Positions 9,962-21,430 of a DNA stretch of 64,000 bases are shown piece after piece. Position 1 is the stretch's first letter; the number at the start of each line of letters is the position of its first letter. Source of the DNA: Mermis nigrescens. Taxonomy: Eukaryota; Nematoda; Enoplea; Mermithida; Mermithidae. Under the pieces are notes generated by a model. That model saw only the letters and a list, made by a program, of their open reading frames with translations, searched no databases and had not been told where the DNA came from. A program made the translations under genes and the position numbers. The stretch lies in assembly GCA_036768485.1 (NCBI GenBank), contig JAVLUZ010000169.1, forward strand, positions 846,005 to 910,004. Direction: 5' to 3'.

Positions 9962-10306
9962 CCAACGCTTACGCTTCTTCGTTTCAATGTAGAATGTTTT
10001 TTGTCGTTATCACAATCGTTTAGTGTCGTCAGCATCGAAGATAATGGTCGAACACAAGCCAATAGTGATCCAAAAAAAGCATTGAAGAATAGAGTAATTT
10101 TAAACCTTTGCTGACAAATTTGCTAGTATGTAGCGATGACCCTCGACCGTAGTCATGCTCCAAAATTGGCGGGCTATCAGGGTCTTGCTGCGAATTACGC
10201 TAATTTCGCCAAAGTGCGCTTTTTGATCCAAAACTTCGCGCGCCTCGTCGACGAACATTTGCAAACCATCGAATGTTTTTTGCTCCATTTCTAAAATAAA
10301 AATCAT
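9962..10306 (-). pseudogene. Broken right-hand copy of the element ORF
   Basis: Read on the minus strand, codons 1-66 (10306 to about 10109) are the same as in the left copy, after which the frame ends in KV and a stop at about 10100. Further on (about 10072 to 9962) the DNA again resembles the C-terminal coding region of the left copy: TATTGGCTTGTGTTCGACC matches TATTGGCTTGTATTCGACC, and a decayed acidic tail follows with an early stop. Relative to the left copy a large piece of the middle of the coding region is missing. This shows that the centre of the palindrome was once symmetric and has since decayed on one side. Confidence 0.75.
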
Positions 10307-11033
10307 GAAGTTACAAAATTACTATAGCATGAAGCAAAAAAACACTGTTGCATATACTCGGAATAATAAACTAGAAGTAGACAGCAATATAAAGAAATGA
10401 ATAAACATATAAATTTAAAATATCAAAAAATGCATGGAAATTTAGAATTAAAGGATAAGAATAAATTTGCATGAAAATACTGAAAATTTGCGCATTTATT
10501 ATAAGAACTACTAATTAAGAATTCAATACGTAAAATTGATCAAAAAATTTTTTAATTTATCATAAAATTAATCATTAGCCAATAAATTTTGTTTTTTGAT
10601 TACGATTGAAATTCTAAAAGTAAAAACATTGACAAATAACAATAAATGATACAGTAACAATTGCATTTTAATATGGATGAATCACCTAGTGACGTTATAT
10701 AAATTGACTTTAGTAAAACATGTATTAATGCTCAAAAAAGCAAAATATGGTACCATATTTTAGTATTAATCTTGGTGTCACTTATAAATTTAAAAACTTT
10801 CAAAAATAATTATTTTATAATTTAAAAGTTAGAAATCATTTGTTATGAAAATTATTAATCCTGAATTTGAGAAAAGTACATAACTAAATTGTAAAAGTTA
10901 CAATAGCTGACAGCATTAAAAAATTATGTAATTACTTTTTTGACACAATGACAAACAGTGCTAATCAAATTACAACGCAAAAATTTCATTTAGCAGCATA
11001 AAAAGTCTTAAGATTTTTAAGATCAAAATTATT

Positions 11034-11068
<35 letters not shown>

Positions 11069-12571
11069 TTTTTTTGTTTGTTATGTTTACTTTCAATAAA
11101 AAATCAAAAAATTTATTGACTTTTTACACGTTATTTTGTGCTAATTTTTACTTAGAGCTCCAGCCCCCCCTAAAATTGTAGTTGGTTCCCCCAAAATAGG
11201 AGGGCCACTACGTGCCTGATCATAGCAATGTTCAAAAATCGACTATAATAAGACACCTATCAAATGCTAAAAAAGAGCGTGCTATTTTATTTTTTAGTAT
11301 TAATTTATTTTTCGGTTATCGATTGATTAGAAAATAGCACCAGCAACGTAATTTTACTTAATTTATAATTAGCTTTTGCTTAAGATAGATGCAATTGATA
11401 TAAAACCCTTTATTTTATGAGCAAAAATTTGAAAAGTTCATTATTTTACAAATCATTTTCTATAATTATAACTAGTCGTACATTATATATGATTTTGAAT
11501 TAATAATATTAATCCTAAATTCTAAAGTAAACTAACAATATTATTTAAATTATGCAAAAATTGCAGAAACGTGTGTGATTGTATTAATTTACGGTCAGTT
11601 GCAGCAAGTTTTAACAAATATACATAAAAAGTATAAAAATTATTCTGTTTGCTATAAAGTAATAATAATTAACAAGTTTAATATTTTACTATAATATTGA
11701 TTTTTTACCTTTCGAAAGAACGAATCGTTTTCAATATTAAGTCGACACCGAAATAACCAAAGATAAGCAATATTTTCGTTAATGTTGGATGAAATAAATT
11801 CGAACAAAAAGAATTCGAAAAAGTGAATATGAAAAAAACTGGTCAAAAATCAATGCAAAATATTCGTCTAGACGAATTCGAAGAAGAGAACTTAGTTTCT
11901 GTATGGAACTAAATTTTACTGGTCAGTTTCTGCGATAAAATTATGTCTCCGCCTCGATTGATCAGAAAATAACGGAAACTAATTATATCTGGTTCACGGT
12001 CAGTTGCAACAATTTTTAACAATGCATATATGATAATGAATATATCTGCATATAATTTAACTTTATTGTGTTTATGTATTGGTCATTATATTCTATGACC
12101 TTTTCCGCAGAAACTTGGGTAATTTTATTTACAGTCAACCTCTGCAATTCTAACAATGCTTATATGCATTTGCATAATTTTATTTATTAATGTTTATGCC
12201 TTCTCACTTCGTTGGATATGACCTTCGAATGACCGGCGGACAAAATAACACGCCGGCTCAACCTCAATGACCGGGCGGGCGCATTTAATACGCGGGCCAT
12301 TATACCATGGCGGGATCCATTTAAGGAGCGGGCCCATTATACCGTGGCGGGCTAATACATGGGCTATATTCTAACGGGCGGCTGATATTTTAACGGGCAA
12401 GCTCGCTACACTATACACCCACCCCCACCGACCTACGCCGGCCAATAGTTCATCAAGCGCTACGTACACGTAACATTACACACATATGCTGTAATAACGC
12501 GAGTCGGGCCGCAATGATGAAAGATAGGGTATCTCTCAACATTGCGGCCTAGAGTACCGCGCCTTACTACT
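10109..12571 (-). repeat. Right arm of the large inverted repeat
   Basis: This is the reverse complement of 6969-9432. The differences noticed are single-base changes near 10538 and 10663 and a length change of one or two bases around the TA microsatellite near 11040-11080. All hairpins and subterminal motifs of the left arm are mirrored. Confidence 0.95.
12507..12549. other. Subterminal nested hairpin of right arm
   Basis: Mirror image of 6991-7033, with the same 10-bp outer stem and 5-bp inner stem, ending 22 bp before the element edge at 12571. Confidence 0.7.
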
Positions 12572-12988
12572 TATCTGCAATCGGGTACTAAAAATGGCAG
12601 CACATATGCAGAATTTCGATAATAAGTAATGAGATACACTAATTATTACTTGACCGCCATCACCGTCGCGCGATATTAACTTTAATGTTTTTGTGAAAGG
12701 AAACTATGCTGGAAAAACTGTCTCTGCTCTTGAAATCGTTTCAAAACCTATTCCCCGAATAAAACTATGGCTTCCGGGCCGCCAAGAAAGTGAATACATG
12801 TCAATAATGAGTATCATGAGGTGCGAATGCCGAAAAACTTGAGAAATTATAATCACGGATGGCCAAAAATCATTGCAAATTACATATCCATTTCCGGACC
12901 AATGAAGGGGCGGCCGCCACCTCCCCCGCCCTTCCCTTAGATCCATCTTTGCATTAACTTAGATTTGCGCTAGGTTAGCATTTGCGTA
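12572..12988 (+). repeat. 417-bp direct repeat, right copy
   Basis: Direct repeat of 6552-6968 at a fixed offset of 6020 bp. One mismatch (C to T in the terminal hairpin stem) was noticed. It starts immediately after the right arm ends. Confidence 0.95.
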
Positions 12989-13097
12989 TATCAAACTTTG
13001 AGACTCTTTAGGCTGTACAAAGCTTCCCGGCTGACTCTTCAGACCGTTCTTTCTTTGCATCTAATATATATGTATGTTTATCACTCCTTATAATAGA

Positions 13098-14761
13098 TAG
13101 CGCGTTAGATAGTACACTTAGGTACCCTTAACACATGCGCACCCCCTACAGCTACAGCTATAACGGGACATATCTGAAAGCTGCAGTTTTTTTCAAGATA
13201 GATGATAATAAAATTCGCTGCGGATGTTTTTTCTTTTTTTTACATTCAATACTGAGCGTGTAAGGAGTGTGTAATGTTTGGCTTGACGTTATAACAAATA
13301 AGGACTTTTGACGGTTTTTTTAGCCAACGTGTGCACATCTCAGCATGAATGTCTCAAACAAGTTATTGGTATATAATTCTAGAGAATGAAATTATCTAAA
13401 ATCAAATTTTTTCGAATTAAGCATTAGTTCAAAAATCTATTTATGAAAAAGTACTACGCTTAGAGCTATGGAAAGAAGTTTACCGCGTTTGTGTAAACTC
13501 GATACAGAGTAGTTCTGGCGGTTTAAAGTTTATAATCAGGTGGTGGACGAAAAAAAACGTTTTTACCTCCTTTCAGTTTGTCAACCACTCAAAATATAAA
13601 TCAGGACGTACGAAGTACTATAAAAATAAAGTACGTCGCAAGGGCCACTGATCCCGCTTAGACACATTCTTAATCTCAATACAGAGTTAATTCTGATGTT
13701 GTAAAGTTTAAATTCTGGGGTACAAAAACACGTTCTTGACCATTTTTTGTCTTTCAGCCATCCGGTTTGAACTGGATGTTGCAAACTGTCCTAAAAATAA
13801 GGCTTATGTCAATGGTTACACATCGCACTGGTTGCGTTTCTTTGCACTCAATACCAAGTTATTTTTGGAGGTGTAAAGTTATAACTTGAGAGAAAAAGAC
13901 GTTCTTGGCCGGTTTGTGTTTGTTACTTTATCCCGATATCAGTTGGGAACTTAAACTGGTTAAAATGTTCTAAACATTTAAAATCACGCATGCACGTAAG
14001 CACGTTTAATTATACCGAATATTGAGTTATTATGGAGGTGTAAAGTTCACACAAAAAATTTATTTTACCCCCAGAGCGTTTCGAAACGTTAATTTTTTAA
14101 AGAATGTTCTCCATAATGTCAGAATTGCAAATCTGACTGTTAGTTTTCTCTGCGCCCAGTAGTGGTGTAAAGTTTACATTATTGAGTTATTGTAGAGGTG
14201 TAGAGTCTACACTAAAAATTTATTTTATTTCCAGGGCGTTGCGAAACGTGAGTTTTTAATCGAAATATTCTCCATAATAAGAGAAATACGAATCTGAGTG
14301 TATGCCAGTTCTTGTGTTAAGTGTACACTGAAAATGATTTTTAGCTCCAGAGCATTGCCGGAGCTTAATTTTTTCAAAATGTTCTACATAACGTCAGAAT
14401 TACGACTCTTTCTATGAAAATTTCTTTACACCCTATGCCTGTGCTAAGTTTACACTGGCAATTAACTTTAGTTCCAAAGCGTTGCAGAAGCTTAATTTTT
14501 TTAAAGTGTTCCGTAACGTCAGAATGACGAATTTGAGTGTAAGTGTGCTTAACACTTGATAGTTGCGTTAATTTTATACTGAAAACATTTAATCCTTTTA
14601 ACTACGGTAATGTTGTCTCTTCTTTAAAAAAGATAGTGTTAATGTTCAGAACAATCTTGCTTTCTACTATCTTTTACTGCTGTCAATATTGTGGCATGTT
14701 ACCGGTATGTACGAGTATTTATTGACTGGTTTACTTAATCTTGCTAATTAAAAGTAGGGTA
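13098..14761. repeat. Family C noncoding repeat, tandem-array part (copy 1)
   Basis: The copy begins TAGCGCGTTAG, followed by a conserved ggtaccc...cccctacag...ataacgggacat block. The rest is a degenerate tandem array with units of roughly 130-180 bp, each containing a gtgtaaagttta(cac) motif, an agagcgttgcagaagcttaa block and an acgtcagaattacgaatctg block. Copies at 30490 and 52903 share the same order. No coding potential is seen. Confidence 0.75.
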
Positions 14762-15054
14762 CTAGCAACGAAAAATGCTCCGATGGAGCAAATAAGGACG
14801 AACATACGGGAAATTACGCATCATTAAGGATACAAAAGGAGGGGGCCTAGGGAGATTCACCTGTGCCTGTAAAAGTTGTAAGTATCTGCTAAAAATTGGA
14901 CTTACAGCAAAACACGCACAAAATCGAAATATTATTTGCAGCCTCTTGAAAAAACATTGTTCACTGACTCAGAAAAAGAGATTATGAAGAAGTATTGACA
15001 TGTGTCAATAACTGGTTTCCTTTCTTATCAAAATCAAATTTCGCTTTCAATATA

Positions 15055-15821
15055 CAGGGTGGCTCAAAAAAACGAATGGCATATTGATTCCTATAATTTC
15101 TCTCTTACTTAACCAAATTGAACGCGGCTAATATTTTTCCAAGAGCGTATTACCTTTGCAAGAAAAGGCTGAAGTTTCAACTAGTTGGTTGAGCTGCTCT
15201 TGGTTTGCACTAAATTAAGCTAAAATCGTTTTTTCGTCTTCTTAGTTGATTTTTTGCCTAAATAAACTATCTTTACAACAATATAACTCCCCAATAAAGA
15301 AAATAATCCAACGCGCTTCGACGTGAAGCCAAAATTATTTGGTCACGGCTCTGTCTATTTTTATTTTGAGAGGTTTAGTCTGTGCGGAACAGCAGCATCT
15401 ATATCACGGGTTGCTGCTTCCCTACGTCAATGTTTTTAATTTGCTAGCAGTTGCCAAATGTGCAACCTTTAATTATGCTTCAATTATTTTTCAGCAACTT
15501 TAAATGCAGTAAAGCCAATCATAAGAGTGACAGATAATCAAAAGGGCTCTAAAATAAAAGAAGTTACATTTAAGTGTATTGAGATTCTGTAAAATTACAG
15601 GATTTTAAAGGCAAATGATGCATCTGGCAGATGCTTTCATTACTAAAAAACGAAATCTGCTGAATGTATTGTGAACCAACAGCAGCTCAGCCAGCATAAA
15701 TAAAACTTTGCCACATTCTTAGAAAGGTCATAGGCTCTTTAACAAAGCAAACCGCGTCTGATTTGGTCCAGTAAATATAAGTTATTAGGACCAATATGCC
15801 ATTCGTTTTTTAGCCACCCAG
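15055..15821. mobile_element. Tc1/mariner-like non-autonomous element
   Basis: Terminal inverted repeats of about 33 bp begin CAGGGTGGCT and continue as aaaaaaacgaatggcatattg, ending as AGCCACCCAG on the other side. TA flanks both ends (15053-15054 and 15822-15823). The 767-bp interior has no recognisable transposase. It is nested inside family C copy 1. Confidence 0.85.
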
Positions 15822-15960
15822 TATCATCAATAATTAGTTTATCGTCAAAGGTTTGCACACCATGTTGTTAACTGCAGCTCAATAGCAATGTATGCAGTCA
15901 GTGATCGTTTTTTAAGGAATAAGCTATTCATGTTATTCATTCTTATAATAGAGGTGCAAC

Positions 15961-16513
15961 CAGAAATGCACGAGGGAGTTTGAAGTCTACTGGACCCCCA
16001 GAATGGAAAAATGGGAAATTTCCTCGGGAAAATGAAGGCCAAAAATGTATGAAGATTGAAAATTTTCTTCAAAAGGGCTTTTAATTGACTAGAAACTGTG
16101 TGATAACGTAATTTTAACGCTACTCCAGCGCTTATACAGTTTTTGAGGTCATTTTGACTCAGAAAAGCTCAATTTTTGAGCCCCTTAGACCCGCAACCAC
16201 ACCTGGGCGTGGGGTTAGGGGGTATGCACCCCTCCTTCGAGAAAGCAAAACAACCTCACCCAGAAAGCAAAATATCCCCCCCCAGAATTCAATTTTTGAA
16301 TTTTTTTTGTTTTTTCGCAATTTTTGATGCCAATGGATAGTGCTCAATGAGAAACGTGAAAAAATGGTGTTTCCTCCGCCATACCACCATTTTCAAGGCC
16401 ATTTTTTGACCTTTGAAAAGTCTTGCAGCCCCCTCCCCGGAATTTTGGTGCTGTCCACGTATGCCCGCAACCCCAACCCCCAAGTTCAGCCATGTTATAC
16501 TTCTATGTATATG
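15961..16513 (+). mobile_element. MITE family A, interrupted by family B
   Basis: The element begins CAGAAATGCACG and ends TATGTATATG. The flanking octamers GGTGCAAC (15953-15960) and GGCGCAAC (16514-16521) agree at 7 of 8 positions. It is split by the family B element at 16198-16463. It contains the standard family A blocks (gaccccc, gaatggaaaaatggg, aatgaaggccaaaaatg, ttgactagaaactgtg). Confidence 0.85.
16198..16463 (-). mobile_element. MITE family B copy 1, perfect 8-bp TSD
   Basis: The 266-bp element reads CACACCTGGG at one end and, inverted, CATACGTGGAC at the other. CCCGCAAC flanks it exactly on both sides (16190-16197 and 16464-16471). It inserted into family A. The overlapping ORFs on both strands are repeat translations. 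Confidence 0.9.
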
Positions 16514-16717
16514 GGCGCAACTCCCTTCTGCAGGCCGCAGAATTTGCTTCGATTTTTTGCGTTTTTTACCGGAAGTCCAGTTTTTAGCAGATTCTCACTA
16601 CTTTCACAGGCTAAGGTGAATTTTTTCTAGTCCCTCCTCTACGACCTTGATGATGCATAATCCAAATCCACGTATATTCGTCCATTCTTGTTCCACCGGA
16701 GCATTTTTCTTTGCTAG

Positions 16718-17170
16718 TCAATAATATATTCAGGCGCATTATGTATTGAAAAAGGAAAGTTAAAGACCAAATACTGCAGAGGATAATATTAAATACAACA
16801 AATGCGAAGAGTAAAATTCTGATACGACACGTACATATACATACATAAGTTTGAAACTTAGTACCCAGTACGTATGTGTACCGATGTGTGTAATATATAC
16901 TACCTACATGTATGTATGTGCCTACTTTTTATTATCGAAATTTAATATCAGATTTCCTGCATATTCGACAACCAAGCCGTGAGGCCTCATTAAATCCTGC
17001 TATAGAGCCCAAAAGCAGAAATCACGTAAGTAGATATTATTAGATAGGTACTGCAAAATTATAAGCAAATCAACTGCATACATAATTGAAAATTATTCCG
17101 CGTCAATGGCGTATCAGCTCCTAATTATCCTGAATTATGACCCACCCTGAGTGAAAAAGACGAAGGTAGG
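16718..17170. other. Noncoding DNA, no gene seen
   Basis: AT-rich sequence with short tatgtatgtg and gtacatacata runs. Nothing else was recognised. Confidence 0.4.
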
Positions 17171-17879
17171 TTTAAGTGTAGTAGGTACCCGGGACCCGTA
17201 CTTTCTACACTGCACTATAAGTATATAGTACACGTAACCCGTACTTTCTACACTGCATTATTAGTATACGCGTTTGTCTGCTACTTATTTCTGTAAGTAA
17301 CGTTCGACTGCTAATTTGTACATGACTCATACGGTGCCTGTGTCAAACAAACAACGCAATAAAAAATAAAAGAGATGACCATAAATATACATACAACTGC
17401 AGCAAAACAATTTTTTATCAGTCAGATCATTTTTATCAGTCGGATCGGAATTATGAATATTTTTGAGCTTCAAGATCAGTAAAAGATTAGTGTGGCATCA
17501 TAAAATATTTCGGTGAAAAGCATATTATTCATGAATCTGTTTTTTGTGCGGGGTGTGATAAAATTATTCGCTTATCCAGGAAAAGTCCAAATTAAATGGT
17601 TTCATTTAGCGCTGTCCAGGCTGCAGATCCAAGCAGTCTTTGGTAGCTGACAGCTATTTTCTAGCTCACATTCGCGAAAAACAACCCTGTTGATTTATAT
17701 TTTCCATTCAGGTGATTCCTTTATTTTATAAGTCACTTATTCCGATTTGACTTGGCGCACACTAATTTTTTAGCTTGTATTTGCGAAAAATAACCCTGTT
17801 GATTTCCTATTTTTCATTCAGGTGATTCCTCACTTATTTATCACTTATGCAATGCAGTGTTGATAGTACGGGTCACGCA

Positions 17880-18133
17880 CATACGTGGGCAGCAAGAAAA
17901 TTCTGGGGGTGCAAGATTTTTTGAAAGTCAAAAAATGGCCTAAAAAATGGTGGTATGGCGATAAAAACACCATTTTTCGACGTTTCTCATTGAGCACTAT
18001 CCATTGGCATCAAAAAGTGCGAAAAAACGAAAAAAATTTTCAAAACTTGAATTCTGGGGGGTATTTTGATTTCTGGGGAGGGGTATTTCGGTTTCTGGGG
18101 GTGAATACCCCCAACCCCCCACGCTCAGGTGTG
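17880..18133 (+). mobile_element. MITE family B copy 2, perfect 8-bp TSD
   Basis: The 254-bp element starts CATACGTGGGCAGC and ends CTCAGGTGTG, with GTCACGCA duplicated exactly at 17872-17879 and 18134-18141. It is nested in element F. Confidence 0.9.
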
Positions 18134-18271
18134 GTCACGCAGTGTAGAAAGTACGGGTCGTACTGTAGAAAGTACGGGTCACGGGTACTATATACTTATA
18201 GTGCAGTGTAGAAAGTACGGGTCACGGGTACTATATACTTATAGTGCAGTGTAGAAAGTACGGGTCCCGGG

Positions 18272-18525
18272 CACACCTGGGCGTTGGACGGGAGGGGGTT
18301 TGGGGGGTATGCACCCCTTAGAAACCAAAATACCCCCCCAGAAATCAGAATACCCCACCAGAATTCAATTTTTGAAAATTTCTTCGTTTTTTTACAATTA
18401 TTTGATGCCAATGGATAGTGCTTGATGAGAAACGTCGAAAAATGCGCCATATTACCATTTTTAAGGCTATTTTTTGACCTTCAAAAATCTTGCACCCCCC
18501 AAAATTTTCTTGCTGCCCACGTATT
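18272..18525 (-). mobile_element. MITE family B copy 3, perfect 8-bp TSD
   Basis: The 254-bp element starts CACACCTGGGCG and ends GCCCACGTATT, with GTCCCGGG duplicated exactly at 18264-18271 and 18526-18533. It landed in the terminal inverted repeat of element F, so it is younger than F. Confidence 0.9.
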
Positions 18526-18540
18526 GTCCCGGGTACTACA

Positions 18541-21239
18541 TTTATGCCACGAAGGTGTATAATGGGGATTAATAAGAACGAGAATCACACGTAAATATCG
18601 TAATTCGTATATTCGGTGCTAAGCACTTCTTAACATATCTACTTTTAAATTATCTTTATGAAGCGCTGAAATCACTGCTTACGTTTGGTTCACGCCTGCA
18701 AACCAGCAACGCAAAGAATGTTGTAGCAACGATGAAAATTTAATCATCGTTTTTCGCTAAAAACGTGAAAAAATTTAATTTTTTTGCGAAAAGCACGGCT
18801 AGCAATTTTGTAGGTACGTGTATATTAATCTATCAACAATTATGCAAATTAGGTTACACGTCATATCCAATACTGTTTTGTCAAGTGTGCACTGGACATA
18901 ACACATTCACATGAAGCAGGTTTTTTGCTAAGAAAATTTTGCTACGCAACTAGTTTGCAGGGAAAAATTTGAAATTTCTGATGTCTGCGGTGCACCCTCG
19001 CTGAAAAAACGGCCGAAATTTGCACATGCTCTTATTCACTGCGTTATAGATAGAAAGCTCGGAAGTGTCAAAATAGCTTCGTCCTCCGATTGGGGAAAAA
19101 TGCGCCGCCCCCTTTGCTTTCAAACGAATTTCGCTTGTTCTGACGATCTAGCATTTTAAATTTTAAACATCGGGGCAGCCATATACACCGTAACTGTTTT
19201 ACTACTTTACTACTTCATGTTATTTAATGTTTTAGGACATTTTTAGAGAACAAATTTCAATACGGCTGCCTGTATTGAAACATGTGCGTTTTCTGCACCT
19301 TCTGATTTATAATTCTTTACCATTTCAAAATGGTCAAAAAATTTTCAGCAGTCAGTTAGAAAATTTGATACTTCTTTAATGAGCTTTGTCTCAAGTTATG
19401 AATATGTAAAGTTTTCCAGGTCTTAGCACTCTAACTGCGAAATAGTACATGCAAAACTGAAAAAACGTGGTTAAGCAATTAAAAAATACGATCAATCAAA
19501 GCGTTGCAGGAAAAGAAAAATTATGGCACACACTACATAAAAGCTAGACATAAACGTTTAGCATAGTACTAGTTATTTTCATCACCGTCAATTGAGTGAG
19601 CTCTTATTGACTTGTGTCAAATCCTTGTTTTCCTAAGACAATACATGCCCGACAGAAATTTTAACACCTTACGGAAAAAGTTTCTGCGGGGCTCACGTTC
19701 GAATTACCAATTTTCAAAACCTAACCGTTAATTTAACTATTTTGCATGATTTTGACACATTTTTCGTCAGAATTCGATATGCGCCGTCCTGCGAAACTCA
19801 CCTCTTATGATTTTGACTAAAATTACGCACATTTATCAATCTTGTCTTGGGGATTTCGCATATTTTATCAGAAGAGTTGCGATGATGTACATAAAAATTC
19901 GATCTCTATAATTAAAATTAAACAATAGCCGTTTAATGAATAGGAATAAGGTGCGTAAAATCTCATATTGCGTATAATACTTAGCACTATGTGTAATTTA
20001 GTACAATTTTTTATGGTTCATAATCTAGCGTGCAAGAAAAGCTACATGGCTCTTAATGCTGCATATCTCTTATCGAGTTTCTGATATAAAAGTGACTAAT
20101 TATATCTCATTCAACAGGAGCTGTATGCGCGGAATAAAAGTGCAGCTAAGTATGATTGCAGTCGCTTTTCGCATATGAACAGATTTAAACTTATTTGCTT
20201 TTGAATTTGCGCATGTGAATCGAAATAAAAATAAAAATAAGAGGGCTTTCGGTTGACGTGCCTCCTGCGGATCGATTTACTTCCATATAAGTACCTACCT
20301 ACCTACACTATTTGAAGATTATAAAAAGACATGTTATATGATCCTCCTCTCTAGAGATCGAGAAAGCAAGCTTCATGTGTCCGGTGCCAGGACTACTTAT
20401 CACGCAGCAGACTTTGAGTCAAAAGATGAATTTATTGTATAGGTAAGTACATCACTTAAATTAAACAGATTTTTTGTACCTTTGCACATACGCTACCAGA
20501 AATACTGATCTATTACGTAAAAAAGGAGAATCACCTTAGCTTTTGCATGCCTCCACGCCATTTCATGTAAATATTCACTGAATGATACTAAATCTTTATG
20601 TTCATAAAATTTTAATTCATACCAACTTTATTAGCTTTTGAGTGAGTCTTCGCAGCATTAGGACTGAAAGAGGAAAGTTTGATCAAATGCATCTTGAATT
20701 TTTTAGGTGAACAAATTAAGGAAATGTATCGATTACCATTCTTTCTGTATGGATCATTGCCCGAATCGAAAAATATATCAAAATATCAAAATATAAAAAT
20801 ATCAAAGAAATCGAAGTAGTATTGCCTAACGCACAAAATTCAACAGCTTAATTCTATTCCCAAATTTTTTGTACTTTCAATTTTTCCTCGGAAAATTGAT
20901 ATATTGCAGAAAAGCAACATTTTGCCGAAGGTCAGAAACTATTTGTGGGGTCAAAACAATTAGACTACTAGAATGTGTATAGTCGATATTCTGAAGCCTG
21001 AAAGAAGAATCATTTGGAAAATTGAAGGATTTTGAAATCAAAAACAAGGGAAACCCAAACTTTTATATGCAAACTAGTCGCTTGAAATCGCCTACACGCT
21101 GCAAATTAATATACGTGGGTTTCGAGCCAGCTAACGATTAAATTGCTTTTCTTAAATGAGCTTGATAAAAACAAAAAATTTTAGGTTATTTTTCACATAA
21201 CTCTCTCAGTCCAAGCGACCTCAAGCTGCATATTAGATG
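18541..21239. other. 2.7 kb without recognisable gene or repeat
   Basis: No ORF with coding character, no known repeat family of this window and no RNA gene was recognised. Older decayed repeats are possible. Confidence 0.4.
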
Positions 21240-21430
21240 TACTATACGCTAATGATCTCTCCCAGCCAAAGATGTGGGGACTTGGTCTTGACCCCGTGAG
21301 AAGGGAAAACGGAATATTTTCTGGGAAACTGAAGCAAAATCGAGGCAATGAATAAAATCCAAAATTTTTCTCTGATGTTGCCCAAAAACCAGTCATGCAA
21401 TTTATCTATGATCTCACCCGCACAAGAACG
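21240..21430. repeat. Decayed family A MITE
   Basis: The order tgtggggacttgg, gaccccgtgagaag, atattttctgggaaac, gcaatgaataaaatcc follows the family A consensus in diverged form. The minus-strand ORFs here are not genes. Confidence 0.45.

Larger units (their letters stand above)
6969..12571. mobile_element. 5.6-kb palindromic element with ~2.46-kb inverted arms
   Basis: The sequence from 6969 (AGTAGTAAGGCGCGG) is repeated as reverse complement ending at 12571 (CCGCGCCTTACTACT). The arms (6969-9432 and 10109-12571) differ at only a handful of positions. The centre (9433-10108) is asymmetric. The edges coincide exactly with the 417-bp direct repeats, so formally this is an insertion with giant terminal inverted repeats and a 417-bp target duplication. 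Fold-back/Galileo-type elements have long TIRs, but ordinary transposons do not make such long duplications. No transposase, integrase, polymerase or capsid motif was seen. The only ORF is the unknown protein at 9235-9717. A segmental rearrangement is the alternative. Confidence 0.75.
14762..16717. mobile_element. Family C inverted-repeat element (copy 1), with nested MITEs
   Basis: The ends are CTAGCAACGAAAAATGCTCC and, inverted, CTAGCAAAGAAAAATGCTCC. The inverted repeats extend for about 185 bp (14762-14945 and about 16535-16717). The interior contains a mariner-like MITE (15055-15821) and a family A element (15961-16513) that itself contains a family B element. Without these insertions the element would be close in size to copy 2 (32461-33290). 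No transposase was seen. Confidence 0.75.
17177..18540. mobile_element. Element F with repeated subterminal GTAGAAAGTACGGGTC motif
   Basis: The left end reads TGTAGTAGGTACCCGGGACC and the right end, inverted, TGTAGTACCCGGGAC, with TTTAAG and TTTATG as possible 6-bp flanks. The motif ACCCGTACTTTCTACACTGC occurs twice near the left end (about 17195-17262). In opposite orientation it recurs in several tandem units of about 51 bp near the right end (18135-18271). Two family B MITEs are inserted. No ORF of note is present. Confidence 0.65.

Noticed and set aside
6552..12988. Palindrome as a missed-adapter or assembly-hairpin artefact
   Set aside because: A read-through artefact would give identical halves with no asymmetric centre. 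Here the centre is diverged and partly deleted on one side, and the direct repeats lie in the same orientation. A misassembly is still not formally excluded.
16159..16630. Several overlapping ORFs on both strands
   Set aside because: They are translations of family A and B MITEs. Similar ORFs recur at other copies for the same reason.
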